From Oscillospiraceae bacterium (GTDB lineage Bacteria; Bacillota; Clostridia; Oscillospirales; Acutalibacteraceae), in contig SVOC01000001.1 in NCBI GenBank assembly GCA_015066625.1, positions 186,001 to 250,000 on the forward strand: a stretch of DNA of 64,000 nucleotides. The letters are read 5' to 3'. Under the pieces are notes generated by a model. The model was not told the DNA's origin. It worked only from the letters and a program-made list of their open reading frames with translations, and did not search any database. This document shows, piece by piece, positions 41,415 to 51,800 of the stretch (within the stretch, counting starts at the first letter, position 1; each line of letters starts with the position of its first letter). Both the position numbers and the translations under genes were made by a program.

Positions 41415-42713
41415 ATGTACGTATCGGATTGCATTGATATAAACAGTGCGGGTCATCTGACAATCGGCGGCTGCGATACCGTCGAACTTGCCAAGGAATT
41501 CGGAACACCCGTTTATGTGATTGACGAAAATGAAATCAGAAAGAATCTCAGAACTTTCAGGGATTCAATGAATGAATATTACGGCGGCAACGGTCTTGCC
41601 GTGTATGCAAGCAAGGCATTCAACTGCAAGGAAATGTGCCGTATCTGTGCTCAGGAAGGCACGGGTATTGATGTTGTTTCGGGCGGTGAGCTTTACACTG
41701 CGCTTTCCGTCGGTTTTCCTGCTGAAAACATTGTTTTTCACGGCAACAACAAAACTTATTCGGAGCTTTGCACCGCGGTTGAAAACGGTGTAGGCAGAAT
41801 AGTTGTTGATAACATCGACGAGCTTGAAACCCTCAGCAGAATTGCCGCTGAAAAGGGCAAAACCGCAGGTATAATGTTCAGAATAAAGCCGGGTATTGAT
41901 GCCCATACCCACGATTTCATAAAGACGGGTCAGATTGATTCAAAATTCGGCTTTGCACTTGAAACGGGCGAGGCTATGGAGGCTGTTAAAAAAGCACTGT
42001 CAACCCCCAATGTAAAGCTTCGCGGACTTCACTGCCATATAGGTTCGCAGATTTTTGATATCGACCCCTTTGAACTTGCTGCAAAGGTTATGCTTGAACT
42101 TTTCAAGGCAATAAAAGATGAAACAGGTGTTGAACTTGAAGAGCTTAATCTGGGCGGCGGCTTCGGAATAAAATATCTTGAATCCGAATGCCCCAAGCCT
42201 TACGGCGAATATATGAAGAATGTGTCGGCGGTTGTCAGGGAATACTGTAATAAGCTTGGTATTAAAATGCCTTTTGTTCTTATTGAACCGGGTCGCTCTG
42301 TTGTCGGTGCGGCAGGCATTACCCTCTACACCGTGGGAAGCGTGAAGAATATTCCCGATATCCGTACCTATGTTTCCATTGACGGCGGAATGGCGGATAA
42401 CCCCCGTTATGCACTTTACCGTGCGGATTACGAAATTGTCTGTGCCAACAAGGCAAATGAAGACAGAAGTGAAATTGTTACCGTTGCAGGTAAGTGCTGC
42501 GAAAGCGGTGACCTTATTCAGGAAAACACAAAGCTTCAAAAGGTTGAAAGAGGCGATATTCTTGCAGTGCTTTCAACGGGAGCTTATAACTATTCAATGG
42601 CTTCCAATTACAACAGAATTCCCCGTCCGCCCGTTGTTATGGTCAAAGACGGTGAGGCAAGAACAGTTGTAAAAAGGGAAACCTATGAGCAGGTATCCGC
42701 AAACGATATCTGA
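41415..42713 (+). CDS. lysA: Diaminopimelate decarboxylase
   Basis: Last step of lysine synthesis (meso-DAP to lysine), PLP-dependent. The PLP lysine is in VYASKAFNC (about 56-64), the dimer-interface His in RGLHCHIGS, and the phosphate-binding GGGFGIKY and EPGRSVVG blocks are present. 432 residues fit. It starts 2 bp after engB with GGAGG just upstream. Confidence 0.96.
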   Translation: MYVSDCIDINSAGHLTIGGCDTVELAKEFGTPVYVIDENEIRKNLRTFRDSMNEYYGGNGLAVYASKAFNCKEMCRICAQEGTGIDVVSGGELYTALSVGFPAENIVFHGNNKTYSELCTAVENGVGRIVVDNIDELETLSRIAAEKGKTAGIMFRIKPGIDAHTHDFIKTGQIDSKFGFALETGEAMEAVKKALSTPNVKLRGLHCHIGSQIFDIDPFELAAKVMLELFKAIKDETGVELEELNLGGGFGIKYLESECPKPYGEYMKNVSAVVREYCNKLGIKMPFVLIEPGRSVVGAAGITLYTVGSVKNIPDIRTYVSIDGGMADNPRYALYRADYEIVCANKANEDRSEIVTVAGKCCESGDLIQENTKLQKVERGDILAVLSTGAYNYSMASNYNRIPRPPVVMVKDGEARTVVKRETYEQVSANDI

Positions 42714-42738
42714 TAAAAATTTTTAAGGAAGTGACCCA

Positions 42739-44016
42739 ATGCCCGATATCAGAATGCTGGCAGAAAACGTACGCCTTGTTTCGGTGCAGACAAGCCGTTT
42801 CAAAACGGGAAGAATTTCCGTTACTGCGGCACTGCCTCTGAATGAAAATGCGGCGGCAAACTCGCTGCTTATATATCTTCTCAAACGCTCCTGTAAGGAA
42901 TATCCCGAATTCACTCTGCTTAACGGCAAGCTCGATGAGCTTTACGGTGCATCCGTTTCCGCGGGTGTAACAAAGCTGGGCGAAGCTCAGGTGCTTTCAC
43001 TTTCGGCGGTGTGTCTTGACGACCGTTTTGCACTGACGGATGAGAGCATTTTTGAGCAGTGCGCTTTGCTTCTTGCCGATATGCTTTTCAGCCCCAACTG
43101 TAAAAACGGCAGCTTCGGTGCGGATAAGCTTGCAACGGAGAAAAGGCTTCTTATTCAGAGAATTGAAGAAGAGCTTAACGATAAGCGTGCCTATGCTTTC
43201 AATAAGTGCATTGAATATATGTGCTCGGATGAAGCCTACGGCAAGGATAAATACGGCACAATTGAAGAAATTGAAAATGTTAAAATGGCAGATGTTTATG
43301 CCGCGTGGAAGAATATGCTTTCAACCGCAATATTCCAGATAACCGTTGTAGGCGGCTGCGATGCGGATAAAATCGGCGATATATTTGAAAAGAAATTCAA
43401 AAAAATCCAGCGTAATCCCGTGAAGCCTCAGACTGTGTTTATTCAGCGCGGCAGACACTTTAACAGATATGAAGAAAGTTTTCCCGTGAATCAGGGCAAG
43501 CTTGTTATGGGCTTCAGGGCAGGTATGAGCAAAAGCAGAGATAATGTCCACGCTATCAGAGTAATGAACGATATTTTCGGAATGGGCACTTATTCAAAGC
43601 TGTTTGCCAATGTCCGTGAGAAGCTGAGCCTTGCTTACTACTGTTGGTCAAGATTTATTGAGAGCAAGGGTCTTGTGCTTGTTGAAGGCGGAATTGATAC
43701 AGATAAGGAAAAGAAGGTTTCGGCAGAGATTCTCAGCCAGCTTTCGGATTTGAGAAACGGCAAAACCGACCCCGAGGTGCTGGAATCCTCAAAGCGTTCA
43801 CTCAAAGAAAAGCATACCTTCACTACTCCCGAGGGAATTTGCTCCTGGTATGCTTCGCAGCTTCTTGAAGATGAAATTGTTACTCCCGAAGATACGGTTA
43901 AAGGCATTGAAGCCGTAACGATGGAGCAGGTTTGCGAAGCGGCGAAGAAGCTGTCAATAGATACAATCTTTATGCTTAAAGCCGAAGGAGAGGAGGGCAG
44001 CGGTGATGAAAATTAA
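42739..44016 (+). CDS. yfmF: M16 peptidase-like subunit without the zinc motif (YfmF-like)
   Basis: A 425-residue M16-fold protein. Where the active family has HxxEH this one reads LLKRSCKEY, so it cannot bind zinc and is the non-catalytic partner, as in heterodimeric M16 pairs. The C-terminal half has the family's NVREKLSLAYYCWS block. Homologues have been linked to maturation of EF-P in Bacillus. It is directly followed by the catalytic partner with an overlap of 11 bp. Confidence 0.85.
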   Translation: MPDIRMLAENVRLVSVQTSRFKTGRISVTAALPLNENAAANSLLIYLLKRSCKEYPEFTLLNGKLDELYGASVSAGVTKLGEAQVLSLSAVCLDDRFALTDESIFEQCALLLADMLFSPNCKNGSFGADKLATEKRLLIQRIEEELNDKRAYAFNKCIEYMCSDEAYGKDKYGTIEEIENVKMADVYAAWKNMLSTAIFQITVVGGCDADKIGDIFEKKFKKIQRNPVKPQTVFIQRGRHFNRYEESFPVNQGKLVMGFRAGMSKSRDNVHAIRVMNDIFGMGTYSKLFANVREKLSLAYYCWSRFIESKGLVLVEGGIDTDKEKKVSAEILSQLSDLRNGKTDPEVLESSKRSLKEKHTFTTPEGICSWYASQLLEDEIVTPEDTVKGIEAVTMEQVCEAAKKLSIDTIFMLKAEGEEGSGDEN

Positions 44017-45277
44017 TCAGATTACCAACGAAAAGCTTGGGGAAACCGTTTACACCGCAGTTCATCCGTCAGGGCTTGAAATCAGGGTTATGCCTAAGAA
44101 AGGCTATGACTCCGCCTATGCGGTTTTCGGTGTAAAATACGGTTCGATAGATACTGCCGTTAAAAATGCAAGCGGTGAATTTGAAACAATACCCGAGGGT
44201 ACTGCCCATTTTCTTGAACACAAGCTTTTTGAAAGCGAAGATCTGAACGCTTTTGAACGCTTTGCAAAAACAGGTGCAAGTGCAAATGCTTACACAAGCT
44301 TTGAAAAAACCGCTTATCTTTTTAAAGGTTCCGAAAATATAGGTCAGTCACTTGAGATTCTTCTTGATTTTGTTCAGAATCCCTATTTCACTCAGCAGAC
44401 CGTTGAGAAAGAACAGGGTATTATCGGTCAGGAAATCAGAATGTACCGTGATTTGCCCGATTGGCAGGTAATGTTCAATCTTCTCAAAGCGCTTTACAGT
44501 GAGCATCCCGTGCGAATCGATATTGCGGGTACCCAGGAATCCATTGCCGAAATTGATGCAGACCTGCTTTACAGGCTTTATAATACATTTTATAATCCCG
44601 CCAACATGGTGCTCAGTGTTGTAGGCGGAATTGAGCCTGAGGAAGTTTTTGATATTGTTGAAAGGTGCATCAAAAATACCGACGGTAAAGCAGCTGAAAG
44701 AAAATTTGTGAAAGAAAGCGGCGTACCTGTCCGGAAATATATTGAGCAGCAGCTTTCAGTTGCGCAGAAGCAGTTCCTTCTGGGTTATAAGGAAGAGCTT
44801 TCAGAGCCTATGCTGACTCTTGAAGACGAAATTGCATCACAGATGATGACCGAAATAATCGCAGGTAAATCGTCGCCTCTTTTCAAAAAGCTTATTGACG
44901 AAGAGCTTGCGGATATGGGCTTCGGCGGTGATGTTTTTAACGGATTCGGATTCTCTTGCATAATGCTTGGAGGTACAAGCAAAGACCCGGAAAAAGCTGT
45001 TGAAATCATAAAAGGTGAAATTGAGCGTTACAAAAAAGAGGGAATTGATCCTGCCGCGTTTGAAAGAGCAAAACGCAAATTCTACGGCAGATATGTTATG
45101 AGCTATAACGATATTGATGATGTTGCAAATCTTATGATGAACCTTTATTTCAGCGGATATGAGCCTTTTGCGGAGCTTGAGGTCTGCAAGAAAACAACCC
45201 TTGAAAAGGTGCAGAGCAGACTTGATGCGGTCAAGGATGAATTTTCCGCACTTTCCGTTATCAGCCCGATAGCTTAA
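44006..45277 (+). CDS. yfmH: M16 zinc peptidase, catalytic subunit (YfmH-like)
   Basis: The inverted zinc motif HFLEH (about 68-72) is present, with the third ligand Glu in EKEQGIIGQEIRMY (about 135-148). 423 residues. It forms the active half of the pair with the preceding gene. The ATG at 44006 is eight bases from GGAGGG; a GTG at 44003 just before is less likely. Peptide or protein substrate is not predictable. Confidence 0.9.
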   Translation: MKINQITNEKLGETVYTAVHPSGLEIRVMPKKGYDSAYAVFGVKYGSIDTAVKNASGEFETIPEGTAHFLEHKLFESEDLNAFERFAKTGASANAYTSFEKTAYLFKGSENIGQSLEILLDFVQNPYFTQQTVEKEQGIIGQEIRMYRDLPDWQVMFNLLKALYSEHPVRIDIAGTQESIAEIDADLLYRLYNTFYNPANMVLSVVGGIEPEEVFDIVERCIKNTDGKAAERKFVKESGVPVRKYIEQQLSVAQKQFLLGYKEELSEPMLTLEDEIASQMMTEIIAGKSSPLFKKLIDEELADMGFGGDVFNGFGFSCIMLGGTSKDPEKAVEIIKGEIERYKKEGIDPAAFERAKRKFYGRYVMSYNDIDDVANLMMNLYFSGYEPFAELEVCKKTTLEKVQSRLDAVKDEFSALSVISPIA

Positions 45278-45299
45278 AGTAAGAAAGGAATGTTAAAAA

Positions 45300-46307
45300 A
45301 TGTCCGATTATACCGTTGTATATTTCACGGGTATTGACCGTGGATTCAGCGTGCCTGCCGTGCTTGCGGATTTCAGTCTTTTCGGCATAAATGTGGAAAT
45401 CCGCTTTTACGGTGCAATCATAGCGTTCGGCTTTCTGCTTGCCGTTCTTTTCGGCGGCAGAATGGCTTACAAGTGGAAAATGAGTCTTGATAAAATGGTG
45501 GATGTGCTTATTTACGGCACTATTTTTGCCATTATCGGTGCAAGACTATATTATGTTTTTTCAAAATGGGATTATTACAGTGCTCATCTTTCGGAAATAC
45601 CGCAGATATGGGAAGGCGGTCTTGCCATTTACGGTGGAATTATCGGCGGACTTGTTGCCGCATATTTCGTGTGTAAAATCAGGAAGCTCAATTACTGGAA
45701 TCTGCTTGATATGGCAACAATGAGCCTGCTTATCGGTCAGGGTATCGGCAGATGGGGTAACTTCACAAACCAGGAAGCCTTCGGTGTCAACACTGACCTG
45801 CCGTGGGGTATGTGGAGCGAAAAGATTGCAAGCGATATTATCCGCAGTCAGTCCGAATACAAAGGTTTTACCGTTGACCCCAATCTTCCCGTGCATCCCA
45901 CTTTCCTTTACGAATCAATATGGTGTCTTCTGGGCGTGCTTGTGCTTTATATTATCTGTTGCAAGGCAAGAAAATTCAGCGGACAGATTGCACTTTGCTA
46001 CGGCATATGGTACGGACTTGAAAGAACCTTTGTTGAAGGCCTCAGAACAGACAGCCTTTACATAGGTGACACAACAATCCGTGTTTCTCAGGCACTTTCG
46101 GCAGGTCTTGTAATTGTATGTGCAATCCTGCTTACGGCACTTCTCATAAAGTATACAAAACATCCCAAGCCCATTGAAGGCGTGGATTATTTCCCTGATG
46201 AAAAGCTTGCGGTGGCGGAAACGGTTAAAGAAGAGCCTGCTGCGGAAACGGCAGAAAACATAATAACAGAGGAATCGGAGGAGAAAACAGATGGCGAAAA
46301 TAATTGA
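45300..46307 (+). CDS. lgt: Prolipoprotein diacylglyceryl transferase
   Basis: Adds diacylglycerol to the lipobox Cys of prelipoproteins in the membrane; the lipoproteins in this window would be its substrates. Seven membrane spans are visible. The Lgt signature GRWGNFTNQEAFG (about 151-163) and HPTFLYES are present. The C-terminus (about 290-335) has an acidic, Glu-rich tail beyond the usual end. The gene overlaps folD by 17 bp. Confidence 0.96.
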   Translation: MSDYTVVYFTGIDRGFSVPAVLADFSLFGINVEIRFYGAIIAFGFLLAVLFGGRMAYKWKMSLDKMVDVLIYGTIFAIIGARLYYVFSKWDYYSAHLSEIPQIWEGGLAIYGGIIGGLVAAYFVCKIRKLNYWNLLDMATMSLLIGQGIGRWGNFTNQEAFGVNTDLPWGMWSEKIASDIIRSQSEYKGFTVDPNLPVHPTFLYESIWCLLGVLVLYIICCKARKFSGQIALCYGIWYGLERTFVEGLRTDSLYIGDTTIRVSQALSAGLVIVCAILLTALLIKYTKHPKPIEGVDYFPDEKLAVAETVKEEPAAETAENIITEESEEKTDGENN

Positions 46308-47142
46308 CGGCAAGGCAATAAGAGAATTCAACCTGGATAAAATTCAGGAGCAGGTTCAGAAGCTCAAAGATCAGGGCGTGTTGCCTACACTGGCGGTTAT
46401 TATTGTCGGCAGTGACCCTGCATCCAGAATTTATGTTAATAACAAAAAGGCTGCCTGCGAAAGAACAGGTATGAAATCTCTTGAATTCGCACTTCCCGAA
46501 GAAACAACAACCGACGAACTGCTTGAACTTATAGACAAGCTTAATGCAGATAAATCCGTGAACGGTATTCTCTGTCAGCTTCCCGTACCCAAACATATTG
46601 ATAAAAATAAAGTGCTTGAAAGAATTCTGCCCGAAAAGGATGTGGATTGCTTCCATCCCGAAAACGTAGGTAAGCTTTGCATCGGCAACGGCGGTCTTGT
46701 GCCCTGCACACCTATGGGTATGGTTAAAATGCTTGAATACGAAGGTGTTGACCCCACGGGCAAGCACTGCGTTATCATAGGCAGAAGCGATATTGTAGGT
46801 AAGCCTATGGCAATGCTTATGCTTGCAAGAAATGCAACTGTTACAGTCTGTCACTCAAAGACCGTTAACCTTGCGGAAATCACAAAGCAGGCGGATATTC
46901 TCGTAGCGGCAGTCGGCATTGCAAAGTTCGTTAAAGCCGATATGGTCAAGGACGGTGCAATCGTGCTTGATGTCGGTATGGACAGAGATGAAAACGGTAA
47001 GCTTTGCGGCGACGTTGATTATGATGAGGTCAAGGAAAAGGCTTCGATGATAACTCCCGTGCCCGGTGGTGTAGGTCCCATGACCATTGCAATGCTGATG
47101 AGAAATACTCTTACAGCGGCTAAAATGCAGAATAATTTATAA
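46291..47142 (+). CDS. folD: Bifunctional methylene-THF dehydrogenase/methenyl-THF cyclohydrolase
   Basis: Interconverts folate one-carbon units. The signature motifs are complete: YVNNKKAACERTGM with the catalytic Lys (about 49-53), NGILCQLPVP (about 91-100), DVDCFHPEN, and the NADP-binding GRSDIVGKPM (about 165-174), with PVPGGVGPMT at the end. 283 residues. Starts inside the lgt tail with GGAGG upstream. Confidence 0.97.
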   Translation: MAKIIDGKAIREFNLDKIQEQVQKLKDQGVLPTLAVIIVGSDPASRIYVNNKKAACERTGMKSLEFALPEETTTDELLELIDKLNADKSVNGILCQLPVPKHIDKNKVLERILPEKDVDCFHPENVGKLCIGNGGLVPCTPMGMVKMLEYEGVDPTGKHCVIIGRSDIVGKPMAMLMLARNATVTVCHSKTVNLAEITKQADILVAAVGIAKFVKADMVKDGAIVLDVGMDRDENGKLCGDVDYDEVKEKASMITPVPGGVGPMTIAMLMRNTLTAAKMQNNL

Positions 47143-47154
47143 GGAGAGATATAC

Positions 47155-47403
47155 ATGACAAAGAAACTTTACAGAAGCAGAACAGACAAAAAGCTGTTCG
47201 GTGTTTTGGGCGGACTTGCAAACTATTTCAACATAGACCCTACAATCCTCAGAATCATTTATGTTCTTCTTTCAATCTTCGTTATCGGCTGCCCCGTAAT
47301 CATTTATCTTGTTGCGGCGCTGATTATTCCCGAAGAACCCGAAAACACAGAGCAGTCACCCTATCAGCAGGCAAATTATGAGCCTGTTGACGACAACAAA
47401 TAA
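47155..47403 (+). CDS. PspC domain-containing small membrane protein
   Basis: Eighty-two residues that match the PspC domain: KKLYRSRTDKKLFGVLGGLA, then NIDPTILRIIYVLL, with one or two membrane helices. PspC proteins act in envelope-stress signalling in some bacteria. The tail (EEPENTEQSPYQQ) is acidic and polar. AAGGAG precedes the ATG; it ends the lon-folD run of genes. Confidence 0.9.
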   Translation: MTKKLYRSRTDKKLFGVLGGLANYFNIDPTILRIIYVLLSIFVIGCPVIIYLVAALIIPEEPENTEQSPYQQANYEPVDDNK

Positions 47404-47428
47404 TTATTGAGAAAAAGATAAAAAACAT

Positions 47429-47457
47429 TTGACAACGGTTGACTGTTGTGATATAAT
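47429..47457 (+). promoter_or_regulatory. Strong promoter of the rplU operon
   Basis: Perfect TTGACA, 17 bp, TATAAT with an extended TGA. Confidence 0.85.
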
Positions 47458-47463
47458 CTTTCA

Positions 47464-47575
47464 TGCCGCATATTCGGGGCGGGTGAGTTATGCCCAAAAA
47501 CAGATACATTCTGTGCCTCAGGTAACCCAGTTATAAGTGTTACAAGAATAGCGAGTCTTAAAGAAAAGGATGATA
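47464..47575 (+). ncRNA. Probable L21 leader RNA
   Basis: About 110 bases of transcribed leader before rplU, containing small stems such as GGGC / GCCC (about 47477-47495). In Firmicutes an L21 leader controls this operon by binding ribosomal protein L21. The call rests on position and a structured look; no covariance model was run. Confidence 0.5.
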
Positions 47576-47580
47576 TTCCG

Positions 47581-47892
47581 ATGTACGCAATTATCGAAAC
47601 AGGCGGCAAGCAGTATAAGGTACAGGCCGGCGATGTAGTATTCATCGAAAAGCTTGACGCTGAAGAAGCAAGCGAGTACACCTTTGACAAGGTTATCGCA
47701 GTTGGAACCGACGACGGTATCACCGTTGGTGCTCCCTATGTTGACGGAGCAAGCGTTTCCGCAAAGATTGTCAAGAACGGCAAGGCAAAGAAAATTACCG
47801 TTATGACCTACAAGCCCAAGAAGAACTCAAAGAGAAAGATGGGCCACAGACAGCCTTACACTAAGGTTGAAATCTCTGCTATCAACGCATAA
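47581..47892 (+). CDS. rplU: 50S ribosomal protein L21
   Basis: The 103 residues are typical for L21: [14 protein letters not shown] at the start and [19 protein letters not shown] at the end. First gene of the rplU-prp-rpmA operon, behind a leader RNA. Confidence 0.98.
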   Translation: MYAIIETGGKQYKVQAGDVVFIEKLDAEEASEYTFDKVIAVGTDDGITVGAPYVDGASVSAKIVKNGKAKKITVMTYKPKKNSKRKMGHRQPYTKVEISAINA

Positions 47893-47903
47893 GAAATTGA
47901 CCT

Positions 47904-48227
47904 ATGATTAAGGTCAGGTTTTCAGTCGGTAACAGACAGCTGAAAGGCTTTGAAATAAGCGGTCACGCAATGTATGCCGAAAGCGGCAGTGACATAGTCT
48001 GTGCTTCGGTTTCCTCGGCGGCATATATGGCAGCAAACACCATAACCGATGTTATAGGTGCTGATGCAGATGCGGCGGCAGGTGACGGCACAATGAGCGT
48101 AACCCTTAATCAGCCCAACGAGCAGGCTCAGGCAGTGCTCAGAGGATTGGAGCTTCATCTGACGGAGCTTTCAAAGCAGTATCCCCAAAACATCAAACTA
48201 ATCTACGGAGGTGTAAAGAATGCTTAA
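47904..48227 (+). CDS. prp: Ribosomal-processing cysteine protease Prp
   Basis: Cuts the N-terminal extension from L27 in Firmicutes and related bacteria. The catalytic His is in SGHAMYA (about 20) and the Cys in DIVCASVSS (about 33). 107 residues. It overlaps rpmA, whose product has the matching cleavage site. Confidence 0.95.
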   Translation: MIKVRFSVGNRQLKGFEISGHAMYAESGSDIVCASVSSAAYMAANTITDVIGADADAAAGDGTMSVTLNQPNEQAQAVLRGLELHLTELSKQYPQNIKLIYGGVKNA

Positions 48228-48504
48228 GATAAATGTACAGCTTTTCGCTCATAAGAAAGGTATGGGTTCAACCCGTAACGGCCGTGATTCAGAGTCAAAG
48301 AGACTCGGTGCTAAGAGAGCAGACGGTCAGTTCGTTCTTGCAGGTAACATTCTTGTAAGACAGAGAGGTACTCACATCCATCCCGGCAACAACGTTGGCA
48401 AGGGTTCAGATGATACTCTCTTCGCTCTCATCGACGGTACAGTTAAGTTCGAGCGTATGGGCAAAGACCGCAAGAAGGTAAGCGTTTACGCAGTTGAGCA
48501 GTAA
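48220..48504 (+). CDS. rpmA: 50S ribosomal protein L27 with Prp-cleaved extension
   Basis: The N-terminus MLKINVQLF is the extension that Prp removes before [17 protein letters not shown], the true mature end. Conserved L27 sequence to the end of the 94 residues. A long palindromic terminator follows. Confidence 0.98.
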   Translation: MLKINVQLFAHKKGMGSTRNGRDSESKRLGAKRADGQFVLAGNILVRQRGTHIHPGNNVGKGSDDTLFALIDGTVKFERMGKDRKKVSVYAVEQ

Positions 48505-48516
48505 TTTACAAAAAGT

Positions 48517-48549
48517 AATCCGCTATGCAATTGCATAGCGGATTTTTTT
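48517..48549. terminator. Bidirectional terminator after rpmA
   Basis: A 28-base perfect palindrome (AATCCGCTATGCAA and its complement) followed by a T run. It also lies behind the convergent unknown gene. Confidence 0.9.
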
Positions 48550-48562
48550 ATGCTCAGTTTAA

Positions 48563-48946
48563 TTAAGTTTTATCTTGCCATATATCAATCCCGACAATGT
48601 TACTGTTTTTGCATATTTCAAATGCTTTTGAAAGCAGTGCAGATTGAATCATATCGCCGTAGTTCTCGTGCCATGAACATTCTGAAATATTTTTATTTTC
48701 ATCTGTAAGGCGGTATGAAATATCAAGGTGAAGCTGTGCAGGTTCATCACCGCCGCAATCAAACTGTTTGACCATTGATAATATAAAAGCATTATGTCCG
48801 TTACGCACTTGCGTTCCCGCTTCAAATAGAAACAGTTCATCTTTGAGGTTATCATCAATTCTGCACATACGCCCAAAAGTGTCAACTATGGAGAGTGATG
48901 TCATATTTGTATTGATATTTGATTTTAAAAATTCCAAAGTTTTCAT
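48563..48946 (-). CDS. Hypothetical protein downstream of uvrA
   Basis: I do not recognise this 127-residue soluble protein. It is mixed in composition, has no signal peptide or membrane helix, and contains CGGDEPAQLHLDISYRL (about 64-80) and a Trp-rich CSWHENYGD near the end. AAGGTG lies before the ATG, so translation is likely. It follows uvrA by 25 bp on the same strand and may be the third gene of the uvrBA transcript, but AT content is higher than in uvrA. Confidence 0.65.
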   Translation of the reverse strand: MKTLEFLKSNINTNMTSLSIVDTFGRMCRIDDNLKDELFLFEAGTQVRNGHNAFILSMVKQFDCGGDEPAQLHLDISYRLTDENKNISECSWHENYGDMIQSALLSKAFEICKNSNIVGIDIWQDKT

Positions 48947-48971
48947 ATTGCACCTTAAATTTTCATGTTTT

Positions 48972-51797
48972 TTATTTCAACACTTTTTTCAGGTACATAC
49001 CCGTATAGGACTTCTTGCATTTTGCGACTTCTTCGGGTGTACCCTGAGCAACAATTTTGCCGCCGCCGTTGCCGCCCTCGGGGCCAAGGTCGATAATGTG
49101 GTCGGCGATTTTTATAACATCAAGGTTATGCTCGATAACAATAACCGTATTGCCCTTATCAACAAATTTTTGCAAAACATCAATGAGTCTGTGGACATCG
49201 GCGGTGTGCAGACCCGTTGTGGGCTCGTCAAGAATATAAACGGTTTTGCCTGTTGACTGCCTTGCAAGCTCTGTTGCAAGCTTTACACGCTGCGCCTCAC
49301 CGCCTGAAAGGGTTGTGGCAGGCTGACCGATTTTTACATATCCAAGACCTACATCATAAAGTGTCTTGATTTTACGGTGGATTTTGGGAATGCTTTCAAA
49401 GAAATTCATTCCTTCTTCAACAGTCATTTCAAGAACATCATGGATGTTTTTGCCTTTGTATCTGACTTCAAGGGTTTCTTTGTTGTAACGCTGACCCTTA
49501 CATACTTCGCAAGGCACATAAATATCACTCATAAAGTGCATTTCAATCTTAACAATACCGTCGCCCTGGCAGGCTTCGCATCTGCCGCCCTTCACATTGA
49601 ATGAAAAGCGGTTAGCCTTATAGCCTTTTTTCTTTGAGTCAACCGTTGAAGCAAAAAGCTCACGGATATCGTTAAAAACTCCCGTATAGGTTGCAGGGTT
49701 TGAACGGGGAGTTCTGCCGATGGGTGACTGGTCAATGTCAATTACCTTGTCAAGGTGCTCCGTGCCCGTGATGCTGTCGTGGTCACCTGCAATCTTTTTA
49801 GCACCGTTAAGTTCAGTGACAAGATATTTTTTGAGAATTTCATTAACAAGTGATGATTTACCGCTGCCCGAAACACCCGTTACACATATAAATTTACCCA
49901 GAGGAAACTCAACATCAATATTTTTGAGGTTGTTCTCCCTTGCGCCGTGAACGGTGAGAAATTTGCCGTTTCCTTCTCTTCGCTTTTCGGGGAGAGGGAT
50001 GAATTTCTTGCCGCTGAGGTACTGACCGGTAATTGATTTTTCACAACCGATAATATCTTCAACACTGCCTGAACAAACAATTTCGCCGCCGTGAATACCT
50101 GCACCCGGTCCTACGTCAACAATATAATCTGCCGACATCATCGTTTCCTCATCGTGCTCAACAACAATCAGTGTGTTGCCAAGGTCGCGGAGATTTTGCA
50201 AGGTTTTAAGCAGTTTTGCATTGTCACGCTGATGCAGACCGATGCTGGGCTCATCAAGAATATAGAGCACGCCCATAAGCGATGAGCCTATCTGGGTTGC
50301 AAGGCGGATTCTCTGCGCTTCGCCGCCTGAAAGGGTGGCAGAGGGACGGGCAAGTGTCAGGTAATCAAGACCCACGCTTGAAAGGAAATCAAGTCTGTTT
50401 CGGATTTCTTTTATAATCTGCTCCGCAATCATAGTGTCACGGCTGCTGAGATTCATCTTGTCGAGAAATTCAATTTCTCCGCCTATGGATTTTTGGGTAA
50501 ATTCATCAATATTGATGCCGCCTACGGTAACGCAGAGTGACTCTTTTCGAAGTCTTGCGCCGCCGCATTCGGGGCATTTTACCGTTGACATATATGCTTC
50601 TATTTCGCCTCTTGACCATTCGCTTGTCGTTTCACGGTAACGCCTTTCAAGATTGTTGATTACACCCTCAAAATCAGTCATATATGTGCCGCTGCCGTAT
50701 TCGCTTTTGCGTTCAAGCTTGATTTTTTTGCCGTTTGTGCCGTAAAAAATAACATCCTTTGCCTTCTTGGGCAGGTCTTTGAACGGTGTGTCAAGGCTGA
50801 AATCATAAGCGTTGGCAATGCCTTCGTAGTACATCTGTGCAATTGTGCCGCCGTCGGATACCGACCATCCGCTCGCCTTAATCGCACCCTCACGGATTGA
50901 AAGCTTGGGGTCAGGCACAACCATTTTCGGGTCAACCTGCATCAACACTCCGATGCCCGAGCATTTGGGGCAGGCACCGAAAGGATTGTTGAATGAAAAT
51001 GAACGGGGTTCAAGCTCTTCAATGCTGACTCCGTGCTCAGGACAGGCGTAGTTGAGAGAAAACAGCATTTCTTCACTGCCTGCAACATCTACCAGCAGAA
51101 GTCCTTCCGTAAGATTTGTTGCGGTTTCAATTGAATCCGCAAGTCTTGAACGGATTCCGTCTTTTATTATTAGTCGGTCAACAACGACCTCGATGTTATG
51201 TTTTATATTCTTTTCAAGCTTGATTTCTTCCGAAAGGTCATAAATTATGCCGTCAATGCGCACTCTTGCGAAGCCCTGCTTGCGGATGTGTTCAAGCTCT
51301 TTTACATATTCGCCTTTTTTTCCTCTCGCAATGGGTGCCATAATCTGAATTTTTGTACCCTCATCAAGTGCAAGCACCTGCTTCGTGATATCGTCAACAG
51401 TCTGTCTGCTGATTTCTCTGCCGCATTCGGGGCAGTGAGGGATACCTGCCCTCGCATAAAGCAGACGCAGATAATCGTAAATCTCCGTTACTGTGCCTAC
51501 GGTTGAGCGGGGATTTTTTGATGTGGTTTTCTGGTCAATGGATATGGCGGGGGAAAGCCCTTCAATGCTTTCAACATTGGGCTTTTCCATCTGACCGAGG
51601 AACTGTCTTGCATATGACGAAAGTGATTCAACATATCTTCGCTGACCCTCGGCATAAATTGTGTCAAAGGCAAGCGATGATTTTCCGCTGCCTGAAAGAC
51701 CCGTGAACACTACAAGCTTGTCACGGGGAATTGATATATCAACATTTTTCAGGTTGTGCTCTTTTGCACCCTTGACGGTAAGATTTTTTATTGCCAT
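48972..51797 (-). CDS. uvrA: Excinuclease ABC subunit A
   Basis: DNA-damage sensor of nucleotide excision repair. Both ABC modules are present: GLSGSGKSS near residue 33 and GVSGSGKSS at about 645, with signature LSGGEAQR twice. The zinc-finger Cys pairs are in CPECGRE and CEACQGDG / CEVCKGQR. 941 residues. It follows uvrB by 3 bp and is therefore controlled by the LexA site before uvrB. Confidence 0.98.
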   Translation of the reverse strand: MAIKNLTVKGAKEHNLKNVDISIPRDKLVVFTGLSGSGKSSLAFDTIYAEGQRRYVESLSSYARQFLGQMEKPNVESIEGLSPAISIDQKTTSKNPRSTVGTVTEIYDYLRLLYARAGIPHCPECGREISRQTVDDITKQVLALDEGTKIQIMAPIARGKKGEYVKELEHIRKQGFARVRIDGIIYDLSEEIKLEKNIKHNIEVVVDRLIIKDGIRSRLADSIETATNLTEGLLLVDVAGSEEMLFSLNYACPEHGVSIEELEPRSFSFNNPFGACPKCSGIGVLMQVDPKMVVPDPKLSIREGAIKASGWSVSDGGTIAQMYYEGIANAYDFSLDTPFKDLPKKAKDVIFYGTNGKKIKLERKSEYGSGTYMTDFEGVINNLERRYRETTSEWSRGEIEAYMSTVKCPECGGARLRKESLCVTVGGINIDEFTQKSIGGEIEFLDKMNLSSRDTMIAEQIIKEIRNRLDFLSSVGLDYLTLARPSATLSGGEAQRIRLATQIGSSLMGVLYILDEPSIGLHQRDNAKLLKTLQNLRDLGNTLIVVEHDEETMMSADYIVDVGPGAGIHGGEIVCSGSVEDIIGCEKSITGQYLSGKKFIPLPEKRREGNGKFLTVHGARENNLKNIDVEFPLGKFICVTGVSGSGKSSLVNEILKKYLVTELNGAKKIAGDHDSITGTEHLDKVIDIDQSPIGRTPRSNPATYTGVFNDIRELFASTVDSKKKGYKANRFSFNVKGGRCEACQGDGIVKIEMHFMSDIYVPCEVCKGQRYNKETLEVRYKGKNIHDVLEMTVEEGMNFFESIPKIHRKIKTLYDVGLGYVKIGQPATTLSGGEAQRVKLATELARQSTGKTVYILDEPTTGLHTADVHRLIDVLQKFVDKGNTVIVIEHNLDVIKIADHIIDLGPEGGNGGGKIVAQGTPEEVAKCKKSYTGMYLKKVLK

Positions 51798-51800
51798 TCG

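Noticed and set aside
46225..46854. A 209-residue minus-strand frame across lgt and folD
   Set aside because: Spans two well supported plus-strand genes; no start signal.
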